Assembly: GCF_042652965.1 (NCBI RefSeq)
Contig: NZ_JBHSHL010000050.1
Location: 15,300-79,299 of the forward strand
Source of the DNA: Filifactor villosus
GTDB taxonomy: Bacteria > Bacillota > Clostridia > Peptostreptococcales > Filifactoraceae
Direction of reading: 5' to 3'
Length of the DNA: 64,000 nucleotides
Shown: positions 1 through 8,806 of the stretch, one piece after another
Position numbering within the stretch: the stretch's first letter is position 1
Layout of the letters: each line of letters begins with the position of its first letter
Translations under genes and position numbers: made by a program
The notes under the pieces: generated by a model
Databases searched by the model: none
Told to the model about the DNA's origin: nothing
What the model saw: the letters and a program-made list of their open reading frames with translations, nothing else

Positions 1-2398
1 CATCTTCTTCCATCTCCTCTTCACTCATAAGACTCTGTCTGTATTCTTCCGGAGAAGAGAAGATCTCCGCAACGTCCTTCTCCCACTTGGAGAGGCTCTG
101 ATGATACCTCAGTTCCTCCTCGACCTTCTTCTCCGAGAGGGAGCTGAGTTGTCCGCTGATCAAATGGAGTTTGTCACTGACTAACTGATAGTCCTTCTTT
201 ATTTGAGCGATCCTTGCCTTGTTGGAAGAACGAAGATCCTGCAGCTTCGCAAGTTCTCTTCTTCGAAGTTCGCCTTCGCTGACATCGTAGGTCTCAAGGC
301 GAAGTTCTCCCATGATCCTCGCGATTTCGACTTGGCAGACAGTTTCCTTCTCCGCGTAGAGAAGAAGGTCCTTCTCCGCCTTCGTCTTCTTTTCAAGGAG
401 TTCCTCTCTTTGCTTTGAGAGTTCTTCTTCCTTCTTCGCTTCATCACCCAGGATCTCCAGTTCCCTTCTTCCCTGCGCAAGGCTCTCTTCCTGACCTTTC
501 AATTTCTTCTTCAGCTCCGAACCCGCCTGCTTGGACTCTTCCACCAAGAGGGCGACTTCCTCCTCATCGACGGACAGAAGATCGGTCAGGCTCTTGAGCC
601 TTCGGGAGAGAGCACCCGCTTCTCCGTTTCCAAGCCTTCCAACCTCTTCGCGGAGTTCTTCGTTCAAATTTCCAATGTTCGCTCTATGCCCGACTTCCTT
701 CTGCTGTGTCTGTACAAGTTTCTTTCTAAGCTCCGTGATCGCCTTTCTCTCTTCTTCCAGTTCCTGCTTTCCTACGACTTCTCCCGCCTCCAGGACCTTG
801 GGATGGTGGAGAGAACCGCAGAGCGGGCAGGCCTCACCTTCTTTGAGGGTTTCGGCATAGACCAGAAGAAGTTGCTTTTCGAAGTTCTCCGTCTTGATAT
901 GGAGCTCTTCCTCCCTTTGTTTCAACTCGGCTTCCAGTTTCGGGACCTCCTGCGTAAGACTATGCAGACCCTGTTTTTCCTTCAGGGTGGAGTTCAGATG
1001 CTTATAGATCTTTCGAAGTACCTCAAGACCCGAGGTACTCGTATTACAAGTTCTCTCCAATTCGATCAATTCCGTAGTTTTGGCATGGATCCGTTTCAGT
1101 GGCGAGGACAGGGCTGCAATCTCTTCTTCCAACTTCGAAAGCTCGGTTCCGAGTCGCTGAACGACCCCTTCGCCCCCCTTCTTCTTTTTACGGTAAAGAG
1201 CTTCCTCCTTCAATTTTTCTTCCAGCCTTGCAAGTTCTTCGATTTCTTTCTTTAGAGCCTCGATCTGATGAAGGAGGTTTTCGGTCTCTTCCTCCAAGCT
1301 CTCGATCCCGTCGTAGTCCTTTTGGACCTCCTTCTTCTTCTCGGCAAGCTCTCCCTCGGTCGTCTTGAGGAGTGCAAGGTCCGAGTCGGTCTTTTGCAAG
1401 ACCTCCTTCTGTCTCCGGACCTCCTGTTCTCCCAGAAGGAGGATGGACGAACGCCTTGCGGTGTCGAGCCTCTTGCGAAGTGTTGCGATCTTCTCTTCAT
1501 GCTCGCACAACTCGCTGAGCTCCTTTCTTGCGGCCTCATAGTCCTCAAGTTTCTCATTGTGTTCTTGTGCACGATGGATGGAAACGGCCTGTTGTTCGGA
1601 CCTCTTCTCTTCCTCCTTCTCTTTCTTTTGCCCCTTCCTCAGCTGCCTGTCGAGATCTTCCCTCTCCTCCTCCAACCTGTCAGAAACTTCGGCGTAGAAC
1701 TGAGGGGGCAGGCGGTCGTCCTTCCTGTAGTCTCGGATCTTCTCCAAGGTCTCCTCTTCCAAGGTCGATACGGCGAGGTCCACACGTTGCTCTAGAATCT
1801 CGAACTTCTTTTGAACCAGGCTGTAACGCCTTTTGATCTCTTCCGAAAACCTCTGATACCTTGAAGTGTCAAAGATCTTGCGCAGGATCTCCTCCTTTTC
1901 GTTGGAAGCTGCCGTCAAAAACTTCCGAAACTCCCCTTGGGGCAGTAAGACGATCTTTGTAAACTGTTCCCAAGTCAAACCCGTAAGTTCGACAATCTTC
2001 TCATCCGCCTCCCTCTTGGCGGTGATGACCTTGTCTTCGTAATAGAGCTCGACCTCTTCGGATACCGCAGCCACGCTCCCTCTCTTCTTCTTGATGACCT
2101 GTCTGGGATAACGCACGATGCGGATCTTCTGCATATTGACCTCGAACTCCAACTCCACATAAGTCTTAGGGTCTTCCGGCGAAAGGTACTGGGAGCGCAG
2201 TTCTTCTCCGTCTCCCCTATCCTGACTGCTGATCTTGCCGTAGAGGGCGAAGCAGATCGCGTCGAAGATCGTCGTCTTGCCCGCTCCCGTAGGCCCGGAG
2301 ATGATAAACAACGAGCCCTGCTCAAAGTTTCTAAAGTCGACGACCTCCCTTCCCTTGTAGGTAATAAATCCGTTCATCGTCAGTACGATCGGTTTCAT
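1..2398 (-). CDS. sbcC: Exonuclease subunit SbcC (C-terminal part beyond window)
   Basis: SMC/Rad50-like ATPase subunit of the SbcCD nuclease, which cleaves hairpins and processes double-strand breaks. About 799 codons are visible and the reading frame runs off the left edge, so the C-terminal Walker B/signature lobe is missing here. The start ATG (2398) overlaps the sbcD stop as ATGA, giving translational coupling. A Walker A motif GPTGAGKTT lies near residues 35-43. Long Glu/Lys/Leu-rich coiled coils flank a CPLC zinc hook near residue 524, the dimerisation apex of this family. Downstream partner of sbcD in one operon. Identity is firm from the hook, the P-loop and the neighbour. Confidence 0.95.
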   Translation of the reverse strand, partial: MKPIVLTMNGFITYKGREVVDFRNFEQGSLFIISGPTGAGKTTIFDAICFALYGKISSQDRGDGEELRSQYLSPEDPKTYVELEFEVNMQKIRIVRYPRQVIKKKRGSVAAVSEEVELYYEDKVITAKREADEKIVELTGLTWEQFTKIVLLPQGEFRKFLTAASNEKEEILRKIFDTSRYQRFSEEIKRRYSLVQKKFEILEQRVDLAVSTLEEETLEKIRDYRKDDRLPPQFYAEVSDRLEEEREDLDRQLRKGQKKEKEEEKRSEQQAVSIHRAQEHNEKLEDYEAARKELSELCEHEEKIATLRKRLDTARRSSILLLGEQEVRRQKEVLQKTDSDLALLKTTEGELAEKKKEVQKDYDGIESLEEETENLLHQIEALKKEIEELARLEEKLKEEALYRKKKKGGEGVVQRLGTELSKLEEEIAALSSPLKRIHAKTTELIELERTCNTSTSGLEVLRKIYKHLNSTLKEKQGLHSLTQEVPKLEAELKQREEELHIKTENFEKQLLLVYAETLKEGEACPLCGSLHHPKVLEAGEVVGKQELEEERKAITELRKKLVQTQQKEVGHRANIGNLNEELREEVGRLGNGEAGALSRRLKSLTDLLSVDEEEVALLVEESKQAGSELKKKLKGQEESLAQGRRELEILGDEAKKEEELSKQREELLEKKTKAEKDLLLYAEKETVCQVEIARIMGELRLETYDVSEGELRRRELAKLQDLRSSNKARIAQIKKDYQLVSDKLHLISGQLSSLSEKKVEEELRYHQSLSKWEKDVAEIFSSPEEYRQSLMSEEEMEED

Positions 2399-3546
2399 CT
2401 GCTCTCTCCTCCTATCGCTTCCACCACTTCCCGAACAAGGTCTCGGGTAAGCTCGTCCATCGGTTCTTCGTAATTCTGTTCGTAGAACAGGCTCGCCATC
2501 TCAAGGACGGTCTTCTCCCTCTCTCCCCTGTGCGAAAAAAACTTCTTCGCCTCCCTCTCGCGAAACTCATACCTCAACTCCATCGCGTAGGGATAGTATG
2601 ATTTCAACACGCTCATTGCATTGTGGATCAGCTCTTCATCCTCGAGGATGAATCGAACATAGTCCTCCTTGTGCACATCCGTTGTCGCGGCCTGCAGGAC
2701 TTCTTCAAACCTCCCTCTTATCGTCCTCATATTTCTAAGAGGAAACACTTCCTCCTCTATGATACTGACATTTCCCTCCGCATCAAGGTCGACGAGGAGG
2801 ACGGACTTGGTGTGTGTTTCTTCGGAGAACGAGTATTTGAGGAGGGTTCCGCAGTATCGGATCTTGGGCAACAGACACTTCTGCCTTCGATGAAGGTGCC
2901 CCAGAGCGGTGTAGTTGAACTTGGAGAAATAGCTTGCCTTCACAAAGTCCTTTCCGCCTATGCTGAGCGGTTTTTGGGAGTCGATCTTCTCCTCCTCGTC
3001 CGTCTCTTGTGATACGGCATAGCAATGTGCCAGGGCGACGCTCCTTACCGCGTCGCGAAGTTCTATCCTCTCCACCGTCTCTTGCATCGCCTCATCGAAA
3101 CTCCGGATACTGTCCTCCTCCAAGGTCAGCCTCACCTCGGCGACATCGGCAAAGGCGATCGGATAGAAGTCTACCTCCCCGAACTCGTCCTTGAGGGTGA
3201 TCCTCCTCGTGTCCTTCTTGAATGTTCCCTCCATATAGTAGGACATCGCCTCGGTAAGTGCACTTCCCGCCTCCAGACGTTCGCCCGAATCGTGGTTGCC
3301 CGATATGGCGATAACGCTGAGCCCCCTTTTGAGGATGAGCTCCGCCAAAAAATCGTTGTAGAGCGTCAGCGCCTCCTTGGGCGCAATGCTCCTGTCGTAG
3401 ATATCCCCTGCTATAAGGACGACATCCGCCCCCTGCCGATCGACGATGTCGAGCACCTGAGCCAAGATATGACGCTGGTCCTCAAGCATGGAATAGCCGT
3501 TGAGTATCTTGCCTATATGTAAATCTGCCAAATGAAGTAATCTCAT
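2395..3546 (-). CDS. sbcD: Exonuclease subunit SbcD
   Basis: Mre11-like metallophosphoesterase nuclease, catalytic partner of SbcC. The 383-residue protein opens with the phosphoesterase signature DLHIGK (residues about 8-13), followed by AGDIYDR (about 46-52) and GNHDSGERL (about 82-90), and has a later GHLHR motif. These are the expected two-metal ligands. A GGAGG ribosome binding site precedes ATG 3546. The stop overlaps the start of sbcC by 4 nt. The length is normal for the family. Likely the first gene of the sbcDC operon, because upstream is about 1 kb without a gene. Confidence 0.95.
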   Translation of the reverse strand: MRLLHLADLHIGKILNGYSMLEDQRHILAQVLDIVDRQGADVVLIAGDIYDRSIAPKEALTLYNDFLAELILKRGLSVIAISGNHDSGERLEAGSALTEAMSYYMEGTFKKDTRRITLKDEFGEVDFYPIAFADVAEVRLTLEEDSIRSFDEAMQETVERIELRDAVRSVALAHCYAVSQETDEEEKIDSQKPLSIGGKDFVKASYFSKFNYTALGHLHRRQKCLLPKIRYCGTLLKYSFSEETHTKSVLLVDLDAEGNVSIIEEEVFPLRNMRTIRGRFEEVLQAATTDVHKEDYVRFILEDEELIHNAMSVLKSYYPYAMELRYEFREREAKKFFSHRGEREKTVLEMASLFYEQNYEEPMDELTRDLVREVVEAIGGESR

Positions 3547-4440
3547 ATTCTTCCTCCGTGTTTGAATTGAAAAATTCAGCGATGATGTATACTGTTATAC
3601 GCCGGTTCATTGATATCCATTGCTTTCTTTCCATAAGCCCGGGAACAGCCTCCAGTGTTGCAGAGATGAATGTTTCGGCAAACACCGAACAATGTCAAAT
3701 CTCCAGATTATGCCTTCCTGAAATTGCAGCCCTGATTCCAAATTTTACACGCAACCTATGCCCACCCTCTTCTATTATATACATATCACGAACATAGGTC
3801 AAAATCAAAACATCATCTCCATCTTCTTTTTTATAGGCCTCCGACTGCGATATCCGAGAGCTTTTTATCCCGCTGCCTTTTCACATTTCGGTAAATACGC
3901 CTTGGAAAACACCGCAGAACAACACAGAGAAAAACTTCTTTCACGCAAAGAATACACTTCTTAGGAGTGTTATTTCGTACTTTATAAATAAAATCAAGAT
4001 ATCCCTTTGTGTAGTGTTGCCTTAATACTGTTGAACCTTTGATATCAACAATTTGTATTTCCCATGATATAAAACGACTTTTCTCAATTGAAGGATCGAT
4101 ACGATCCTCCTTCTATCAAAGAGTAGCAAAGATATAAAAACGATATTTCAAAAAATATGATAGCGGATACAAAACATTTTTTATCGCTACTTCAAATAAG
4201 GCTGCACCTACTTATATAATGTATTTTTTATGAACAAAAAAATACAACTTACCTCGTTTCCGTTTACGATATTCTACAAATATCTTTCTTTTTTTGTTTC
4301 AAAATGAAATTGGGTGGTAAGTATAGGCTATATCCTATTGAAATACACTGCACAAAAACTTTTTATCACCGAATTGTAACAATTGTATTTTCATTGATAT
4401 TACAAGCTTTTAATAAAGAACAAAAAAACTTTAAAAAAGG
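3547..4440. other. Intergenic region, no gene recognised
   Basis: About 0.9 kb of AT-rich sequence between the divergent sbcD and first PepSY gene. Short frames here have no convincing ribosome binding site. It holds one degenerate family C repeat (about 3901-4023). The stretch from 4024 to the PepSY promoter is very AT-rich and shows nothing else I recognise. Confidence 0.6.
3901..4023. repeat. Family C repeat, degenerate copy
   Basis: Left end resembles GGAAAACACCGCA and right end resembles TTTGTGTAGTGTTGCCTTA, as in the other family C copies; the middle is diverged. Confidence 0.5.
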
Positions 4441-4442
4441 TA

Positions 4443-4488
4443 TTGACATTCGTCATCGACATTTGTAGAATATAGTTAAGACATTTGT
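4443..4488 (+). promoter_or_regulatory. Promoter with two BlaI/CopY-like palindromes (PepSY gene 1)
   Basis: TTGACA (4443-4448), 17-bp spacer, TAGAAT (4466-4471). The palindrome ACATTTGT lies at 4459-4466, touching the -10, and again at 4481-4488, 22 nt downstream. With its flanks it reads GACATTTGTAGAA both times. ACA-N2-TGT is the core of the BlaI/MecI/CopY operator. The arrangement would block polymerase. The repressor gene is not in this window, so the regulator is inferred. Confidence 0.75.
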
Positions 4489-4578
4489 AGAAAAAAGAGC
4501 GTTTCCACTATATGAAACCATATTCTTTTTTGCAACTTCTACAACAAACCATGTTATTGAAAAAGGAGACTATAAGTC

Positions 4579-5412
4579 ATGAAAACAAATAAGAAAACAT
4601 CAAGGTATATTCTTGCAGGGCTTGCCCTGTCACTGGGATTGAGTTTGGTAGCGGGATCGGGGATTGCTTCCGCCGCACCCAAGAGTATCGGAGTCGAGAA
4701 AGCAAAATCCATCGCATTGAAGAATGCGGGATTAAAGGCGAAAAATGTTGCCTTCGTAACGGCAAAACTTGATACCGACGACGGAAGAAGGGTCTATGAT
4801 GTCGAATTTTACAGCAATGGAGTAGAGTACGACTATGAGATCGACGCCGCATCCGGCAAGATCCTCGAAAAAGACACCGATATCGAGAATTATTCCATTC
4901 CTCAAAAAAATGCACAAAAGAAGGCTTCTTCTAAATCCGGTTCGAGCATCGGAGTAGAGAAAGCAAAATCCATCGCTTTGAAGAATGCAGGATTAAAGGC
5001 AAAAAACGTTGCCTTTGTCAGAGCAAAGCTGGACAGCGATGACGGAAGACAGGTCTACGACATTGAGTTTTACAGCAATGGTGTGGAGTATGATTATGAG
5101 ATCGATGCCGTATCGGGAGCCATCCTTGAGAAAGACACCGATATCGAAGATTACACCATTCCGCAAAAAAGCACACAAAAGAAATCTTCCAACTCCGGTT
5201 CAGGCATCGGACTCGAAAAAGCAAAATCTATCGCTTTGAATAAGGCGGGATTAAAAGCTTCTCAAGTCAACTTTATAAAAGCTCATGCCGACTACGATGA
5301 TGGAGTAAGCGTATATGACATTGAGTTTTACAGCAACGGAAAAGAATACAACTTTGAGATCGATGCGGCTTCCGGAACCATCCGTGAATACGATGTAGAT
5401 ATTGACGACTAG
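4579..5412 (+). CDS. Secreted protein with three PepSY repeats
   Basis: 277 residues: a signal peptide (basic start, hydrophobic core about 12-30, cleavage likely after SAASA-type small residues ending ASAAP), then three PepSY-type units of about 75-80 residues. Each unit has the pattern IG.EKAKSIALKNAGL, a Tyr/Asp-rich strand containing VYD(V/I)EFYSNG and EIDA.SG.I.E.D.DIE. Units are joined by Lys/Ser-rich linkers. PepSY domains often occur in secreted or membrane proteins and are thought to modulate proteases or bind ligands; no function is proven here. First of three paralogues (with 6124 and 8807). AAAAGGAGAC precedes ATG 4579. Followed by a hairpin terminator. Confidence 0.9.
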   Translation: MKTNKKTSRYILAGLALSLGLSLVAGSGIASAAPKSIGVEKAKSIALKNAGLKAKNVAFVTAKLDTDDGRRVYDVEFYSNGVEYDYEIDAASGKILEKDTDIENYSIPQKNAQKKASSKSGSSIGVEKAKSIALKNAGLKAKNVAFVRAKLDSDDGRQVYDIEFYSNGVEYDYEIDAVSGAILEKDTDIEDYTIPQKSTQKKSSNSGSGIGLEKAKSIALNKAGLKASQVNFIKAHADYDDGVSVYDIEFYSNGKEYNFEIDAASGTIREYDVDIDD

Positions 5413-5549
5413 GAATACAGTTCGTGCTATTATCCGATTGAAGCCGGAAATATCAGCCTTTAAAAATACAACAAACTTCTTTGTGTTCATGAATACAGGT
5501 TATTGATATAGACAGTTTAGACAGATAATAGTATACATGCACTCTTAAT

Positions 5550-5580
5550 ACCGGGTATGCTCTGCATATCCGGTGTTTTT
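5550..5580 (+). terminator. Rho-independent terminator after PepSY gene 1
   Basis: 11-bp stem (ACCGGGTATGC with GCATATCCGGT, two G:U pairs), 3-nt loop, then GTTTTT. Confidence 0.75.
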
Positions 5581-5630
5581 ATATCCGCTTAGACTCAGAC
5601 TGTTACTACTTCTCTTGTTACCTAATTGAC

Positions 5631-5795
5631 CCTATTCTCCAATAGAAGTGTGGATATATCTGTTTTTCGATGACGAAAAACTATGTTGTCTTCCATGGGT
5701 CACAGATTGTTTATATCCACTATTCAAAAGAATAGTAGTATTATCTTCTATAGATCACAGAACGTTTATATCCACAGCTCAAAAGAATAATAACT
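5631..5795 (+). repeat. Family A repeat with duplicated right half
   Basis: Left end CCTATTCTCCAATAGAAG and right end TATTCAAAAGAATAGTAG near 5742, followed by a second right half to about 5795. Arms are mutually complementary (TGGATATAT against TTTATATCCA). Confidence 0.8.
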
Positions 5796-5986
5796 TCCTA
5801 AAATATTTATCGAAATTCGAAATACAGTTATACGAAAAGCCCGAAATATAAAACCTATCTTATCTCCTCATCGCAGATGATTTCTTTAAGTGTTTTCTAA
5901 AAATTGACTTCTTTAAATATTTTTTACTTCAAACTCTCTGATATCAATAAACAAAAATTAATTTCAAAAAAATTCAAAAAAAACTA

Positions 5987-6032
5987 TTGACATTTACATA
6001 AGACATTTGTAGAATATATTTAAGACATTTGT
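5987..6032 (+). promoter_or_regulatory. Promoter with two BlaI/CopY-like palindromes (PepSY gene 2)
   Basis: TTGACA (5987-5992), 17 bp, TAGAAT (6010-6015). ACATTTGT palindromes lie at 6003-6010 and 6025-6032, again 22 nt apart. Layout is the same as at 4443, although the surrounding sequence differs. This argues for selection on the operator pair. Confidence 0.75.
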
Positions 6033-6123
6033 AGAACGATAAAAAACGTCACTTGTATACTTTGGCCAACAGAGAAACGATCAATCTACATCAAACAGGT
6101 ATTTTTTAAGGAGGTTTTCAACT

Positions 6124-7650
6124 ATGAAAGCACAAAAAAGCAAAAAGCACTATCTGGTCAAAGGACTTGCTCTTGCACTCGGATTGAATTTGACATCCGG
6201 TTCTATGATCGTATCCGCCGCTCCTACCAATAATAACATCGGACTCGAGAAGGCAAAATCGATCGCACTGAAGGACGCAAGAGTTCATCCTTCCAACGCA
6301 TTTTTCGTAAAAGCGGCTCTCGATTACGAAAATGGGAAAATGGTTTATGACATCGAGTTCTATCACAAAAACAAAGAGTACGACTACGAAATTGACGCAG
6401 CTACAGGTAAGATCCTTGAAAAAGACAATGATATCGACAACTTTGTGATCCCCTCTCCCGCGGATATCGGAGTAGACAAAGCAAAGAACATCGCTTTGAA
6501 AGATGCAAGACTTTCCGCTTCTCAAGTCAAGTTTGTAAAAGCAAAGGCTGAGATGGAAGACGGCAAGAAGGTTTACGATATCGAGTTCTACCACAAAAAC
6601 AAAGAGTACGACTACGAAATTGATGCAGCTACAGGACGAATCCTCGAGAAGGATACCGACATTGAAGGCTTTGAAATCCCCGCTCCCGCGGATATCGGAG
6701 TAGACAAAGCAAAGAACATCGCTCTAAGAGATGCAGGTCTTTCCGCTTCTCAGGTCCAATTCGTAAAAGCACAGGCTGAGATGGAAGACGGCAAGAAGGT
6801 TTATGATATCGAGTTCTATCACAAAAACAAAGAGTACGACTACGAGATTGATGCAGCTACGGGACGAATCCTCGAGAAGGATACCGACATCGAAGGCTTT
6901 GAAATCCCTGCTCCTGCCGATATCGGACTGAACAAGGCGAAAGAGATTGCTCTAAGAGATGCAGGCCTTTCCGCTTCTCAAGTCCAATTCATAAAAGCAC
7001 AGGCTGAGATGGAAGACGGCAAGAAGGTTTATGATATCGAGTTCTACCACAACAATGTAGAGTACGACTACGAGATTGACGCGGCTACGGGACGAATCCT
7101 CGAGAAGGATACCGACATCGAAGGCTTTGAAATCCCCGCTCCCGCGGATATCGGAGTAGACAAAGCAAAGAACATCGCTTTGAAAGATGCAAGACTTTCC
7201 GCTTCTCAAGTCAAGTTTGTAAAAGCAAAGGCTGAGATGGAAGACGGCAAGAAGGTTTATGATATCGAGTTCTATCACAAAAACAAAGAGTACGACTACG
7301 AGATTGATGCAGCTACGGGACGAATCCTCGAGAAGGATACCGACATCGAAGACTTTGAGATCCCTGCTCCCGCTCCTGCGGATATCGGATTGGAAGCAGC
7401 GAAGAACATCGCTCTAAACGCAGCAGGATTGAACGCATCTCAAGTGTATTTTACTAAAGCACAAGCTGATTTTGAAGATGGAACAAAAGTCTACGACATC
7501 GAATTCTACCACAACAATGTAGAATACAGTCTCGAGATCGAAGCTTCTTCAGGAAATATCCTTGAATATGATGTAGACATCGACGACGATTATGACAACG
7601 GTCATAACGACGATGATGATGACGATGATGATGACGACGATGAAGATTAA
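6124..7650 (+). CDS. Secreted protein with six PepSY repeats and Asp-rich tail
   Basis: 508 residues: signal peptide (cleavage near SAAPT), six tandem PepSY-type units of about 77 residues, and a C-terminal run of almost pure Asp. Units 2 to 5 are nearly identical at the DNA level, including long shared stretches around KVYDIEFYHKNKEYDYEIDA, while units 1 and 6 are diverged. This pattern points to recent expansion by unequal recombination. The linkers are short Pro/Ala segments (IPAPAD). The acidic tail could bind cations or basic surfaces (inference). AAGGAGG precedes ATG 6124. Paralogue of the genes at 4579 and 8807, with a shared promoter type. Confidence 0.9.
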   Translation: MKAQKSKKHYLVKGLALALGLNLTSGSMIVSAAPTNNNIGLEKAKSIALKDARVHPSNAFFVKAALDYENGKMVYDIEFYHKNKEYDYEIDAATGKILEKDNDIDNFVIPSPADIGVDKAKNIALKDARLSASQVKFVKAKAEMEDGKKVYDIEFYHKNKEYDYEIDAATGRILEKDTDIEGFEIPAPADIGVDKAKNIALRDAGLSASQVQFVKAQAEMEDGKKVYDIEFYHKNKEYDYEIDAATGRILEKDTDIEGFEIPAPADIGLNKAKEIALRDAGLSASQVQFIKAQAEMEDGKKVYDIEFYHNNVEYDYEIDAATGRILEKDTDIEGFEIPAPADIGVDKAKNIALKDARLSASQVKFVKAKAEMEDGKKVYDIEFYHKNKEYDYEIDAATGRILEKDTDIEDFEIPAPAPADIGLEAAKNIALNAAGLNASQVYFTKAQADFEDGTKVYDIEFYHNNVEYSLEIEASSGNILEYDVDIDDDYDNGHNDDDDDDDDDDDED

Positions 7651-7684
7651 TCCACCATACGATTGCTAAAACTCCTTTTATTTC

Positions 7685-7727
7685 AGATACCGAATGCGCC
7701 GTTTGGGCGTATTCGGTATCTCTTTTT
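7685..7727 (+). terminator. Rho-independent terminator after PepSY gene 2
   Basis: About 16-bp stem AGATACCGAATGCGCC / GGGCGTATTCGGTATCT with loop GTTT, then CTTTTT. The stem is nearly identical to the terminator after PepSY gene 3, so gene and terminator were probably duplicated together. Confidence 0.9.
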
Positions 7728-7907
7728 GTATCACCGTTTCATATGGATCTCCGTTACAGTTTCGTATAATATCTATAGAAAAACTTGACTGTTTCAAACA
7801 ATATGAGATAATAAGCTCGCTACGATCTATATTTATCCCATTCCCCATTTGAATTATTGATATCCATATCCTTCATTCTATGGGCGATAAAACAGATTTT
7901 TATGCTT

Positions 7908-8005
7908 GCAGGTATGGATATATCTATTTTTCGACCGCAGAAAATCGTTTTGTCTTCTACGGGTCACAGATCGTTTATGTCCATAACTCAGAGTAATAAC
8001 AGTGT
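7908..8005 (+). repeat. Family A repeat, partial
   Basis: Contains GGTATGGATATATCTATTT, the TCTTCTACGGGTCACAGATC middle and a TCCATAACTCAGAGTAATA right end; the left terminus is degenerate. Confidence 0.65.
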
Positions 8006-8089
8006 TGATCAACGGATAACTCCTTACCGCATGTAAGGGACATTGACTGTAAATATTTCGTAATAGGTATTGGTGCAAGGAGGCATGCA

Positions 8090-8602
8090 ATGTCTGAATT
8101 TAAACCGGAAGTAAAAAATCTCGCATGGATAGACGGGAGCTCGGATAATCCCAAGGACCCCTGTCTGCACGGCGATATAAGAGTAAAACTGGGGAAGACG
8201 GTCTTGGAATACGATGCGACCGTGAGCGCAACGGCTCTCTCTCTTCTCAAGAGTTTGGAATACGACCATATTGCGGGAGAGGGACTTCAATTCCTTCCCT
8301 GTTGCGGAAATACCTTCATCCCGAACGAAGATCTTTCCGAAGTCGAAATCATAGGCTGTGACAACGGCATCGACTGGACCCTCCTTCACGAGGGAGAAAA
8401 GGTCCGCATCATCCTCGAAAACAAGGAGGAGATCTCCCTCCCCTTCGAAGAATACAAGGCCGAAGTCCTCAAATTCGTCGATCGGATCGAAGCCTTCTAC
8501 CTCTCCTCTTCCCCCAAGGTCCTTCACGACGAATTTGAAGAAGAAGGCTACCGTGCCTTTTGGAATGAATGGAAGAGGAGGAGGAAGGAAGCGGATCTGT
8601 AA
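8090..8602 (+). CDS. Hypothetical cytosolic protein, 170 aa
   Basis: I do not recognise the family. The 170-residue protein is acidic, has no signal peptide or membrane segment, and ends in a basic helix (WNEWKRRRKE). A central GEGLQFLPCCGNTF segment contains two adjacent Cys. AAGGAGG lies 8 nt before ATG 8090. The gene is single, lies between two PepSY genes, and is preceded by a family A repeat. It has no terminator of its own that I can see. Composition and size would suit an immunity-type protein, but that is a guess. Confidence 0.75.
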   Translation: MSEFKPEVKNLAWIDGSSDNPKDPCLHGDIRVKLGKTVLEYDATVSATALSLLKSLEYDHIAGEGLQFLPCCGNTFIPNEDLSEVEIIGCDNGIDWTLLHEGEKVRIILENKEEISLPFEEYKAEVLKFVDRIEAFYLSSSPKVLHDEFEEEGYRAFWNEWKRRRKEADL

Positions 8603-8674
8603 CAAGCAATCCCCCACCCGAAATCCTGTAATATCAAGGTTTGAAAAATAATCAAAAAAATTTCCGAAAAACTA

Positions 8675-8703
8675 TTGACATTTATATAAGACAAATGTAG
8701 AAC
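8675..8703 (+). promoter_or_regulatory. Promoter with one BlaI/CopY-like palindrome (PepSY gene 3)
   Basis: TTGACA (8675-8680), 17 bp, TAGAAC (8698-8703). One palindrome ACAAATGT (8691-8698) touches the -10 as in the other two genes. The second downstream copy is absent. The palindrome centre is AA/TT-swapped relative to the other two promoters. Confidence 0.7.
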
Positions 8704-8806
8704 AAAAAAGCGGCCCGGATACCACTTATTCGATATCTGTTATACGATGATGTTTCTACTCTGTCCGCATCAAATCTGTGATTTTTTACTAAGGAGGATT
8801 TCAACC

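Noticed and set aside
199..2325. Many overlapping reading frames opposite or out of frame with sbcC
   Set aside because: They are rich in Arg/Ser/Pro, lack ribosome binding sites, and are shadows of the Glu/Lys-rich coiled-coil coding strand, which carries the intact SbcC motifs.
6118..6594. Long minus-strand frames opposite the PepSY genes
   Set aside because: They are mirror images of the repeated PepSY codons, lack ribosome binding sites, and repeat for each unit.
6466..7380. Tandem repeats as a CRISPR or noncoding satellite
   Set aside because: The units are about 231-bp coding repeats in frame with a signal peptide and an acidic tail; no spacers.
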